From: Chrysoperla carnea
Taxonomy: Eukaryota > Arthropoda > Insecta > Neuroptera > Chrysopidae
Reading direction: 5' to 3'
Length of the DNA: 64,000 bases
Assembly: GCF_905475395.1 (NCBI RefSeq)
Contig: NC_058342.1
Location: 24,710,640 to 24,774,639, forward strand
Numbering within the stretch: the stretch's first letter is position 1; the number at the start of each line of letters is the position of its first letter. Below, piece by piece: positions 52,421 to 63,265 of the stretch. A program made the translations under genes and the position numbers. The notes under the pieces were generated by a model, which had not been told where the DNA came from, made no database searches, and was given only the letters and a program-made list of their open reading frames with translations.

Positions 52421-55400
52421 GTAAAAATTAATTTATTTTATTATTTTTATTAAGTTATCAATTTTAATCGGTTATCGAATGTGTTATTTAAAATTAGTTT
52501 ATTAATTATGTGCGATTAATTTCGTTGTCAATATTTGAAACTTCAAAATGAATATTAGCTATCAAATAGTTTTTTATCATAAATTTTATGTTTAGGTTTA
52601 CAGAATTTATTATTTTTCTGTTGATAAAAAATATTTATAAATAAATTTTTTTTAAATATTAGTTCAGATTCAAACCATTTGTTAGGGCTGCTATAGACGG
52701 TAGAATAATTCATAAAATTATTTCAATATTACATGCAATCCTTTCAATAGAAAATCGGATTATCCGCCATTTAAAGTACTTTTGAGGAATATTGAATATT
52801 TTGTAAGTTAAGATTTATTAAGTGTGGATGGCAGTATTTATTCCTAGACGACAGTTCTCACAAGCGAAATTCTTTCGTCGTTAGTTTCAATCATAGATAT
52901 TATGGAGTGTAGAAGTAAGAGAGCACAATCTCTTATGTCTGACTCAAAAAGTGTCCCAAAATAGCAGTAAAGAAAGTGGCTAGAATGGCGCTAGTGTAGC
53001 AAAAGATGTTTGATGTGAACTTCGAGATCCTTTCCTAACAACTAGTTTAGGTCTCTATCTTACTCTTATTACTTTGAGCAAGTCTTTCCAAAAAATTTAC
53101 ACTTTTGCTACATCAGCGCCATCCTTATAATCTGCTTTTTTTGGACACTTTTTATACATAGAAATAGTCCTGCATATCAATGGATTGAGGGTTCCATATC
53201 CATCTGTAAAGTAAATACAGGCAGAAATGTGTGAGAGAGACAAAGCGATAGACCATAGTCCACACGGCCGTCTTTTCTTTTTCTAGAAAGTTGTCCAATT
53301 TCACGAGGGTATTGCTTAGTTCATTTTCTATGTCTATGGCTTTAATCATTTCAATAGAGAAATAGATTCTATTGTTTGAAACTGACAATAACGGACACAG
53401 TATACAGCGGAGTTGTTACCCACAGATACAGAATGACTACATAGCTACTCAGCCAACTTACATCGTACGTCCTCGGGTGTTTTTCGGATTAATAATAATC
53501 TGACGGACACAGCAAACTGTACAATACTTAAACAGTCAACTCAAGTCAACTCCAGTCGTGTGTCGGAGCTGACAAACACAATTTTTCTTCTTTTTTTTTT
53601 TATTTTCTGTATTTTTTTAAGGTTCATTGCGTTACGTCACGATATATGTTATTGTATGAATAATTATGAAGGTGAAGAAAAATTTATTGCCGATTGTAAC
53701 TACAAATGTAAGGGAAATCCGTCACAGATTTGTGGGGGTTACGATGAATCGATATTTGCCATATATCCAACAGATCTTAAAGGTAAATCGGTTAGGGAAA
53801 ATTATTAAAAAAATGGTAAAGCTATTCGGACACTGTTGTGTATTTAACGGATATGTAACGTTAATGCTATTTTTAGAGGCTTATCTTAAAAAAGCTCTTA
53901 GAACGTCAGGTAAAAAATCAAGTTAAAGTATTTTTTACGTAGATTACAAATCTGTCGCCGGACCTGGTGAAAAATAATAGTTTTTTTGACTAACCCTGTG
54001 ATTGCTTTCATTCATTGATTCTCAGAAAATCTGAGAAAAGCTCAAAAAACTTAGATAATACTCTGTTCACGCTAATCATCTACTCCAAATTATCTTGAAC
54101 GTGAGGCTCATGCTAAACACATGATAGTGTTCGAATAATTTCACCCTATTTTTTATTATAATATGAAACAAATAAAGATTTCTGTATTTTTTGAATAGAA
54201 AAATTTCAAATTATTAGACATTACTTACAGACTCATGTTTACATGACCATGTTAAATGTTTTGCATGATGTTTGCCGACCACACAGTATATAAATCCTTT
54301 AAAAACGATTTTTTTAGTACCGGATGCTCCACAAAATGTTCAAATACAAAACGTAACAGAAAAAACGATCTCATTAAAATGGCAACCGCCCGAATATAAA
54401 CAACATGTAACGGGCTATGTATTAACTGCGCATGCATTACATACATATTCAAGTAGTGTTTTAAATGCGCTAGAATGGAAAATTTACAACAATACACTTT
54501 CATACACAATGTTTAACTTACATCCGGCCACAACTTATAATATCACGTTACAAGCCCTATCAGCGGATGGTTTAGGAAGGCCTGCATCGATTGTAGCGAC
54601 CACGGTGATTGGTATCCCAGATCCGGCACCAATTACACCACAAATAGTGAAAGTGGACGATAAACAGTTAACTGTTAGCATTGAAGAAATGAAAAATGAA
54701 AATGGACCAATTACAGCTTATCGGATTGTGGTTATTAATGATGCAACGAATCAAGGTTTTACACCCGAATATTTAAAGTCGTATTCGGAAGCAATGAAAG
54801 ATGGATTACCGTACTATATAACGGCTGAACTACGACCATCGGTATGTGAAAATATATTCTTTTTATTTTCTCTAAAATCTAATAGATTTTTAAATATTAA
54901 ATAAAAAAATGTGGTGTCCGGAAATAAGGTACTTCTGTCCCACTTAAAAAGGCTTAGAAAAATACCCTATTTACTTTTCTGAGGTAGTGCACTTAACCGA
55001 GTACTGAGCTGCGAACGTAACAATTATTCGACCGTGTGCATTTTCAATGTTCGATCGAATAAAAATGATCGCCTAGATTTAATGATTCTTCAAACGATTC
55101 GATTAATCCATTTTCGTCAGTCGATTCGATTAATCCATTATCCAAGACAGTGCTTGTATAACCTTAACTTTATTTTTATTTCCCAGGAATTAAGAAAGAA
55201 CTTTACAATTGGAGATGGTCGCTATTACAATGGTTTTTACAACGCTCCAATTTCAGACACATCAAATGTGGATGTTGCTATCGGGATTGTGAGTACAAAT
55301 GGAAGTATATCGAAAATGCGCTATACTCAACCATCTGGTAACAAAGAGGGTATCATTATTTTGAATGTTGGTAATGGCTATGAAATGGAATCGAACTTAA

Positions 55401-58400
55401 ATCTAGCGCTAATTATTGCTATTACGTTTTTGGGGATTTTATTGGTTCTATCAATATTTTCGTTGTATTACTTAAAATATCGCATTAAACAACAACGCCG
55501 AAGGACTGATTGTCAGGAGTTAACGTTACAAGGGCCCATTCTAGAAATGGTAAGTTTTCACGTTTCAATATTTATTTATTTTAGCATATTTAGAATTTGA
55601 GTTCAATCTGGTTCGAGAAAAGTCTTTTGAAAGTTTCTGTGCTTCTTCGTAAAACTTATAGCTGCCGTGGATTTCTAATCCCAAGTTTCTTTATTTTTGA
55701 AGTGTGCCATAATAAAACCCATTAATAATCCTGGTAAATTTTTGTTCATGTCATAATGACGTAAATTTTGAGATTTATTTTTTGAGAGACTATTTTTCTA
55801 AGATGTTCTCGGTGGAGATCATCATCGAATCGACAAAAAGGCTCTGGCCTTGTAACAAGTATCGATGTTCTTTTCTTTGTCAAATTATCTGCTAAGCATC
55901 TAATCTTATACGATCTGCTAAGCATCTAATCTTATACCAAAAGAAAGGCGAAATTTGTTAAATCATTCTTCAGCCGGTGTTTGGTCATCCGAAAGGAACG
56001 CTATGTCACCACAAATGTCCGATCGTACATCCAAGGACAGGGATGGCGTTCCTTCCACCAAGTCAATTTTAAATAAAAAGCTTGATTTTTATTATATAAA
56101 GTTGGACTAAGTCTAAATCAATTCTGAAAATTTTTGAGGGGGTTGCCTGATTATATAAGTAAATAAATGACTACAAAAGTAAGCAGATTTAACATCAGTT
56201 TTATGGTAAAACGGTAGATGGGTGATATGTTTTCCCCTTGTGGAAAACCCTTTGTGTCTCACTAATTAAGGATGTATGAGCACGTTAGTGGGGATACAAA
56301 TTTAAAAACTATATACTTTCAATTTTGATGATGAATTATGCTATAACTTGACAATATAACACGAAAAGTAGGAATACAATTTTTCGATATCTGGAGTAAT
56401 TTTCAAAAATATCGAAAGAATCTTTTGTTAAATTATTTAGCTTTCGACATTTCGAAAACCAGGGCATGAAGTTATAACAAAATTCACAATCAAAGTTGAA
56501 AATAAGGTACAAATAATTTAAACCCTAAATCTAAAATTGCCTTGATGCTCGTACTACCTTAATTAGGTCATAGACAAATAATTTTGACTTATGTGATTAT
56601 GGGGGAAATAATAATACTAAATGCTATCAACTCAAAACTTTTTATTTACTGCAAAAATTAAAGTAACGTGTGACTTTTGTTGTTGCAGATTGATTAGATG
56701 ACAAATAACTGATATTAGGGTTGTAAGATGTCACTTTTAGCAGCATGCATGCTGAACTGGAGTCATCTGTCAAACGGTTTCTAAGCGAGTTGTAGGCAAT
56801 AGTACTTCACACATTAAAATACAATGCAACCTGTGAGAAATTTTACTGTTGGGGGTATTTACGCATTTGATTATTGTATTTTTGTACAACCATATTCATT
56901 TATGTAGGTGTTGAAATAAATTGAGTTTATATGAATTTTTTATTCGATTTATTTATTTGTTGATTCCAAAAATTATGTTGTTACAAAATACGGTAGCCCA
57001 TCTGACTTGATATATTTAAATTAAATATTCATTGTCGTTATAAATTAATTTTATTGTTTATTAAGATAGTGCGACCACCAAGGTTTAGATTTAGAACATA
57101 TCGAGATATAGATTTTTAAAATTCTTTTTTAATAACTCAATCAATATTTTAAGCTAATATTACTCCTAGGAAACGAAATTTTGTAAATTTGTCTGTCATT
57201 TCTCAAAGAGTTCAGGCAATATTTCTTACATTAATGTAAAGTTTTTGGATTAATCTATTTGATATGCGGTTTTTTTCCATTGTTCTGATGATATTTTTGA
57301 GGTAGTGCGAGCGCCAAGGCAAGTTTAGACTTGTGGTTGAAATTATTTGTACCTTATTTTCAATTTAGATGAAAAATAAGAATAAAATTTTTCGATATCT
57401 GCCTTGATTTTCGAAAAATCGAAAGATAAATAATTATAAAAAATTTTCAATTTTCGATATTTTAAAAATTACTCCAGATATCGAAAAATTGTATTCGTAC
57501 TTTTCGTCTTAGATTGTCAAGTTATAACATAATTCACCGTCAAAATTGAAAATACATATTTTTTTTAAATTTGTGTCCCACTACCGTGCTCATACATCCC
57601 TAATTAGTTAAACCAATGTCAAATATGCCCACTTTTAAAGTCATTAGTCATTTAAATAATGAGGCAACACCCTTCTAAAATTTTCAGAATTGATTTAGAC
57701 TTAGTCCAACTTTATATTTAAAAAAAAAATCAAGCTTTTTATTTAAAATTGACTTGGTGCTCATACATCCTTAATTGAATGATTTGTATTGATCGACCGA
57801 TACTGATGAATGTCCATCAACAGTCTTCTCTCTCTATGAGGTCATCTTAGCGACGTATTGTTTCCCTAATTTGGAACTTTATGGTAAAAGAAAGTTATTT
57901 TCGAAAAAATATTTCAAACAAAAATTGTTTATTTCTTTATATGAAACAATTTTTACATTTAAACTTTTGTTCTTCTTGCGGTTATAAGACCCAATGGACC
58001 TATGGCGCCCATTTACGATCTGAAATTCACTTTTTCGTTTTTCAGTTCTCGTGTTAACGGACAGACAAACGGAAATGTACTAATTAGGTTAATTTTATGA
58101 ATAAATATATTAAAATTTTGTTTGTAGCTTCAATATTTCTCAGCGTTACAAACTTGGGATTAAACTTAATATACTCTGATATATCTCATACATTGGGTAT
58201 GACAACTAAATAAAATCGTTATTAACAACAAGTCGTTAGGAAAAGGGTGTCCATACGATAAAAAGCGAAAAAGGAGTAGTAGAAAAATAAATTTTTAAGT
58301 AAGGGCCCCCACACGAAAACACAAAAAAAGTCCACGGTTCTCACGATATAAATCCGGATTCCAGTGTCTGTGACCCCCCAAAATTTAACTTTTTTATATT

Positions 58401-61320
58401 TTTACTACAATTCATACTTTTCCCATTCTTCATAAACCAACTGGCCCCCCCCCCCTTTGCCATAGGCAGGCGACGCCTTTGGGTACGCAATACACTTGAG
58501 TGTTCCCCACTCGCATTCGTTCGTAATATAATACTTTATAGTGAACTTTGTGATGCCCAAAATATTGTGTTGCGTGCCATTGGTTCATAATCCCTGTCCT
58601 AGGACCCAACAAGATTTTTGTTTCTTAATACCGAAATTTTAAAGTATCTTTTTTATGATTAAGGAAAATAGTGGTTATATTCCCGAAGAAGAAATCGAAA
58701 GAGTTAATCATTACGATAATTTACGTGATAAAGTTTGGAATATACCAAAAAATTTTCTGGATATTAAATCGGATCAAATACTTGGTCAGGGAAAATTTGG
58801 ACGTGTTATTTCTGGCACGGTTCAACGTGATATGAGTAGTGTGCCTGTTGCAATTGCCATGATATCTGGTAAGTAAAATTAAATAGATTAATAATAAAAA
58901 CAAAAGAGGGGTACCGCAAGTGGGTCCCTAGCACCTTGAGCAAGAGTCTTCTGTGCCTTCTTTGAGAACGACCTGTCACCCAAAGACGAGACGTCTTCGG
59001 GTAGCAGGCGCTATTAAAATCGGATGAAGCGAAAGGATTTTGTCGAGACCTAACGTCACGCAGAAAGCCCACAGCTTCTTCGTCGGGATCTCTCTCAAAA
59101 TTGATGGATCTAAGGTTTCGAACCCGAAAATCCTGAATCTGCAGACTTCGGATGCCCTGCAGATTTCTGCAGGTGCAAATGTATAGAGATTTCGTCATCC
59201 TCCATCTTAGAGATTGGCTCAAAAGTTGTTTTTTGCATTAATCTATTTGAGATGCGGTTTTTTCAATTTTTCTAATGATGTTTTTAAGCTGGTTAAATAA
59301 ACAAAAACCCTACAAGCTTGCCCTAATTGAACGATAAAATAATGAGACTTTTTTTTTCTTTATTACAGATCATAACCTTCAAAAAAACGATGCAAAACGT
59401 ATGCTGAATCAATTAAACATATTAATTGTGGCGGGAAATCATGAAAATGTGAACTCATTAATTGGATTCTATGAAAATCCAACTACGTTATACATTGCAA
59501 TGGAACATTATGAGAATGTTTTTAAAGATTGGCTCTTGGAATGTCGTCAATATACTGACGATGGCACGAAATTTACGGCGTTAACACAAAATGAACTTAT
59601 AGCGTTCTTTATTCAGATCGCGAGTGGCATGCAGCATTTAGGCAGACAAAAGGTAAGAATCGCGATAAATTCAATATTTTAAACAGTGTCGGATTTAGAT
59701 TCGATGTCGCCATAGACTCCGTCCGATATGGCGCCCTTTTTGCTCTGTTGAAATTAAACATCTAATTTTCAAATATTTAGTATTTCCTAATGAACGCCCC
59801 TCAAATCTTGCCACTCCAAGCCTAGGCATCACGGGTGTAAGCCTAAATCCGGCTCTGATTTTAAACTATGATATTTAATCCGACATTTTGATTTAAATTT
59901 TAGCTTGTTCATGGACAATTATGCTGTCGCAACATTTTACTGGACACAGTGAAAATGAATTGTAAAATAACCGGTTTCGGTTTATCCGATTATGTACGAA
60001 ACGGCAAACATTTAGACTATAGTCGTTGGCATGCACATGAATTATTCCGTCAACGACAACCGTCTACAAAGAGTGATGTATGGTCTTTCGGATGTTTAAT
60101 GTGGGAAGCATGCGCCTTAGGTGGTACACCGTTTGTAAATATTCAATCCAAAGATGTTGGTAATGAAATTCGACGTGGTGCTCGTCTTCATCAACTCAGT
60201 TACATAACCACCGATATATATCAAGTTATGTTAAATTGTTGGCAAATGGATTCTGATGAGCGTCCTACATTTGAGGTAAGAAGATTTATGGTGAGAATAC
60301 ACATGCTGAGCTGGAGCCTTCTGTAGAAAATTAGTCGATGATGTTTATTTATTGAGATTTCACGGAAAAAAAGATTTAGAGTAACAGAAAGAGGTGGTGA
60401 ATCGTTTGACTATATTCCATAAGCCTGGCACATGAAACTGTAGAAACTAGTAGGGAAGCAAGGAATACAAAATATTTGGGTTCGGAATTCTAAACCTATC
60501 CATCTTAGAATAAATCTCAGTAGGGATGCCTTCGGGCTCAATAGAGTCCTGTAGCTCATTTGTTTTAAAAAAAGAACCCGTTACAAGGAGACAGATTGCA
60601 CCCAAGAAGGGTACAGAGGATGTATGGATTTATGAAAGGTACCGAATCCATCCAGTATAGATGAAGTTCTTCTTGTTTATACCCTGTATATATAAAATAT
60701 ATCAAGGTATATTAAGTTTAGTCCCAAGTTTGTAACACTTAAAAATATTGATGCTTCGAACAAAATTTTGGTCTAGATGCTCTATGCGGAAGTGACCTAA
60801 AGAGTACATTTGCGGTTGTCTGCCTATCCGTCTGCCGGTTTGTCTGTCAACATGATAACTCAAAAACGAAAAGAGATATCAAACTGAAATTTTTATAGCG
60901 TGCTTAGGACGTAAAAAGTGAGATCGAGTTCGTAAATGGTTGATCCTATCTACGGATTTTTCTTTACTTACATGACGTAAAAAAACAAACGATTGAATCA
61001 ACATTGTCTATACATGGTATTTCAGCAATTAACTCAGTCAATTGTTTGTTTTCACTTGTTTTCGTATAGTATGAGCCACATAGAAGTGTCTCTGGCTTTA
61101 AGAGATTGCAATTAAAGACAGTTCACATTCGCATGTGTATTTTCAAACTTATTTTTCAAATTTTATGAGTATATAATTTTCATCAATGTTTCTTTTTTTG
61201 CAGGAAGTGATACAAAATTTGGAATTTTTATTACATGACTGTATCCAGCTAATGGATTTCAGTGTGAATCCGGGATTTTCGTATGAAAAATATCTTCTCG
61301 AATTAGAAACTAGTAAATAA
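52230..61320 (+). CDS. Wsck: Wsck-like receptor pseudokinase (WSC, FN3, TM, tyrosine kinase-like; 8 coding exons)
   Basis: Eight exons with GT/AG borders and matching phases give 738 codons plus TAA, near the length of Drosophila Wsck. Order seen: signal peptide (1-16), WSC domain with eight cysteines (28, 54, 58, 73, 75, 89, 93, 101), FN3 (about 119-217), a second membrane-proximal module with FTIGDGRYYNGFYNAPI, transmembrane helix (about 364-387) followed by KYRIKQQRRR, and a tyrosine kinase-like domain (about 445-735). The glycine loop GQGKFGRV is intact, but VAIK reads VAIA (478), the alpha-C Glu is Gln496, HRDLAARN reads HGQLCCRN (Gln581) and DFG reads GFG (600). It therefore looks catalytically dead while keeping the fold (SDVWSFG, WEACA). 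Role in signalling unknown. Start choice: TCAAAATG context with an in-frame TAA at 52,203. Confidence 0.93.
52944..53155. mobile_element. MITE with about 55-bp TIRs in Wsck intron 1
   Basis: AAAAAGTGTCC starts the element and its inverse GGACACTTTTT ends it; arms continue to GGCGCTAGTGTAGCAAAAG, matched by the inverse at about 53,102-53,120. About 212 bp. Confidence 0.6.
53622..53782 (+). CDS. Wsck: Wsck coding exon 2 (rest of WSC domain)
   Basis: Codons 64-117 plus one base, with CYCMNN, ADCNYKCKGNPSQICGG and FAIY, the typical second half of a WSC carbohydrate-binding-like domain. Acceptor TTTTTTTAAG, donor AAAG|GTAAAT. Phase 2 in, phase 1 out. Confidence 0.93.
54318..54841 (+). CDS. Wsck: Wsck coding exon 3 (fibronectin type III)
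   Basis: Codons 118-292. PDAPQNVQI to TISLKWQPP, YTMFNLHPATTYNITLQAL and GLGRPAS give one clear FN3 domain; a second, diverged one starts at about residue 218 (APITPQIVKVDD). Acceptor ATTTTTTTAG, donor CATCG|GTATGT, leaving in phase 0. Confidence 0.92.
55187..55549 (+). CDS. Wsck: Wsck coding exon 4 (membrane-proximal module and transmembrane helix)
   Basis: Codons 293-413. FTIGDGRYYNGFYNAPI completes a juxtamembrane module that resembles the membrane-proximal part of receptor tyrosine phosphatases. LALIIAITFLGILLVLSIF is the single transmembrane helix, followed by a basic stop-transfer KYRIKQQRRR. Acceptor TTATTTCCCAG, donor AAATG|GTAAGT. Confidence 0.92.
55887..55938 (+). repeat. 26-bp tandem duplication in Wsck intron 4
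   Basis: ATCTGCTAAGCATCTAATCT occurs twice in direct order, 26 bases apart, without a mismatch in the shared part. Confidence 0.65.
56062..57775. repeat. 1.7-kb nested inverted repeat in Wsck intron 4
   Basis: Outer arms at about 56,062-56,172 and 57,645-57,754 and inner arms at about 56,269-56,520 and 57,340-57,605 are inverse copies. Inner ends read AAGGATGTATGAGCACG and its inverse. The centre (56,600-57,300) is unpaired. Confidence 0.6.
57880..58210 (-). repeat. R-A dispersed repeat in Wsck intron 4
   Basis: CGTTACAAACTTGGGATTAA and TATACTCTGATATATCTCAT, inverse orientation, with diverged middle. Confidence 0.55.
58664..58868 (+). CDS. Wsck: Wsck coding exon 5 (kinase N-lobe)
   Basis: Codons 414-481 plus one base. 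Juxtamembrane segment, then WNIPKNFLDIKSDQILGQGK with the glycine-rich loop GQGKFGRV. The VAIK motif reads VAIA, so the ATP-anchoring lysine is missing. Acceptor TTTATGATTAAG is weak in pyrimidines but restores the frame; donor TCTG|GTAAGT. Confidence 0.88.
58900..59220 (+). repeat. dispersed repeat family D, longest copy, Wsck intron 5
   Basis: GAGGGGTACCGCAAGTGGG to GGAGATTTCGTCATCC-like end. The minus strand is open for about 138 codons, but no known domain is visible and other copies are not open. Confidence 0.5.
59369..59652 (+). CDS. Wsck: Wsck coding exon 6 (kinase N-lobe/hinge)
   Basis: Codons 482-576. Alpha-C helix followed by the HENV turn; the position of the conserved alpha-C glutamate is Gln496. 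IGFYENPTTLYIAMEHYENV is the beta-4/beta-5 and hinge region, and IASGMQHL leads into the catalytic loop. Acceptor TTTATTACAG, donor AAAAG|GTAAGA. Confidence 0.92.
59904..60275 (+). CDS. Wsck: Wsck coding exon 7 (kinase C-lobe)
   Basis: Exactly 124 codons (577-700). HGQLCCRN replaces HRDLAARN and TGFGLS replaces DFG; the activation segment is short, lacks the usual tyrosine pair, and APE reads AHE. SDVWSFGCLMWEACALGGTP and CWQMDSDERPTF keep the C-lobe fold. Acceptor TTAAATTTTAG, donor TGAG|GTAAGA. Confidence 0.93.
60680..61065 (+). repeat. R-A dispersed repeat in Wsck intron 7
   Basis: TATATCAAGGTATATTAAGT, then ACGAAAAGAGATATCAAACT, ending CAATTGTTTGTTTTCACTTG. Internally deleted relative to 43,250-43,855. 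Confidence 0.6.
61204..61320 (+). CDS. Wsck: Wsck coding exon 8 (terminal)
   Basis: Codons 701-738 and TAA. Finishes the last kinase helix (EVIQNLEFLLHD) and ends YEKYLLELETSK. Acceptor TTTTTTTGCAG. Confidence 0.9.
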   Translation, partial: EVIQNLEFLLHDCIQLMDFSVNPGFSYEKYLLELETSK

Positions 61321-61544
61321 TTTCTAGTAAAATAAGGTTTTACCATCCAGTTGATCGACATTTACTTAGATTTTTTAGCTTATTAACCGCTAAATTTTGT
61401 AAGATGAACGAACGAGTAAGTTTGGACGATTCAACTGGATATATTAAGATCTTAGAGGGTATAATATATTTACGCAAAAATTGTGTTAAGCTGCCTCGAA
61501 TTAGCTTTGCTAATTTTTAATGTAAATACGCCTTTCGTTTTTTT

Positions 61545-61550
61545 AATAAA
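61545..61550 (+). terminator. Wsck polyadenylation signal
   Basis: AATAAA 225 bases after the stop codon, preceded by a T-rich stretch. It is a reasonable 3' end for the transcript; the cleavage site is not determined. Confidence 0.5.
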
Positions 61551-62484
61551 ATTTGATGATTAGAGTTATTTTATGGATTTTTTTCGTTGTCAGTCTTTAT
61601 TGATCTCCCTGTCCTAATAAAAGATTATGGACAGGCCGGGATTTATAAAATCGCCACAGAAATCTTTTCGATTGCACTAAATATGAGAAGTTTGATTTGG
61701 ATCTTATCGAATATGTTTCAAATATCGAAGATAAAGGCGTATTTACAACCAAATTATTTTAGAAAAAATTTTTAAAGCACAAATAAATAATTTTAGAAAA
61801 GCTTAGCACGCAAATTACAGCACAAAAAAATACTTACGCATACCTTTACAAATCGACATTAATATATTAAATCCTTTAAGAATCCGAAACAAATGTGTTC
61901 AAATTAGAAAAACAAGAAATGTTTATTTTATAATCTTTGACAAAGTTTGATTTATTTATTTTTTTCTATTCATCGAAAAACATATCGGTGTTTCTTGGGT
62001 TAGATTGCTCTAATTCTCTTAAATCAATATTTTGTTTTATTGCTACAATTATAGCAATGTAGGTTAACCTACGTTTTGAATTTTACAATCGTATATCGAT
62101 TAGTCAATCAAAAAAGGTCAGTGGTTACTTTAATAATAAATCGTGCTTCTTGCCGCTTTTATGTGTTCGTTTTAAGTATTTTATTATTTTCTAACGTTTT
62201 TTTAAATATCAATTTTACTCAATTTTCATATTTTTGGAAATTTTTATATTCTTATTTTGATATTGAATGTCATGACACGCTGAACATTTTTACTTAAGTT
62301 CTCGGGTAGCTGAATCTTAGATTTTCGTTGTAAATTTTAAATGTGTCGCCATTTTGGTGTTTTGTACTAAAATATCATGTATTGGACAAGTGAAAACATC
62401 CCGGGAAACAAAAATTAAGAAATATTCCCATCTATTAATGTGTGAGAATGAAGGATGTTCCATTTAGGATATTTTTATACCATG

Positions 62485-63265
62485 AAATTAAGCTTAGTCC
62501 TAAGTTTGTAACGGTTAAAAATATTGATGCTACGAACAAAATTTTGTTATAGGCCCTGATAAAAGTCCGATTGAATTCCGATTCAAATTTCTAATTCATT
62601 TTGCTTGAATTATAATTCAATCCAATAGAACCCAATATGAAATTTCCAATTCAATCCCATTCATGAATGGCAACCAATTAGAAATTTTCGATTAGTTATA
62701 TGGGGTTGAATCGGAATTCAATCGGAATGAATTTCGATTCAAAATTTCAATTAGAATGAATCTAAACTTTTTTACAATTGAATCCTATTCATTCTGATTG
62801 GTTGAATTGAAAATTTCCGATTAATGAATCGAATTTTTTTATCAGGAGGTATTCATAAAATCACCTAATTAGTCCGTTTTCGGTTGTTTGTCTGTCTGCC
62901 TGTCTTGTCGACACAATAACTTAAAAACGAAAAGATATATCAAGCAGAAATTTTTATAGCGTGCTCAGGACGTAAAAAATGAGATTGAGTTCGTAAATGA
63001 GCAACATAGGTCAATGGGATTTTGGATCTTGAACCCATCTTGTAAACCATTAGAGAGAGAACAAAAGTTTACATGTAAATAATGTTCGTTATAAAAAGAT
63101 AAACAACTTTTGTTTGAAACATGAAGAAATGAGAAGCAAGATACTCTTGTTACTTTGTGTGTAAAAGTGGCTATCTTTCTTTACTTACATGTCTTTAAAA
63201 AAATTGCTTAATCAACACTGTCTATACATGATATTTCAACAATTAACAGTCAATTGTTTTACTTG
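62485..63265 (+). repeat. R-A dispersed repeat with MITE insertion
   Basis: R-A sequence 62,485-62,553 continues at 62,847 without loss (GGTATTCATAAAATCACCTA), showing that 62,554-62,846 was inserted later. Confidence 0.65.
62554..62846. mobile_element. MITE inserted in an R-A repeat
   Basis: CCTGATAAAA at the left and its inverse TTTTATCAGG at the right; AGG on both sides looks like a 3-bp target duplication. The interior is built of GAATTCCGATT/AATCGGAATT-type inverted words. No ORF. Confidence 0.65.

Noticed and set aside
54272..54904. Wsck exon 3 starting at the in-frame ATG at 54,272
   Set aside because: The frame opens upstream only by chance; the TTTTTTTAG acceptor at 54,317 joins exon 2 in phase and is followed directly by the FN3 domain.
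58806..59222. Minus-strand frame of 138 codons in Wsck intron 5
   Set aside because: Lies in a family D repeat whose other copies are not open; no recognisable protein. It also overlaps Wsck exon 5 antisense.
61587..62297. Two plus-strand open frames after Wsck
   Set aside because: Located after the poly(A) signal, AT-driven amino acid content, no domain.
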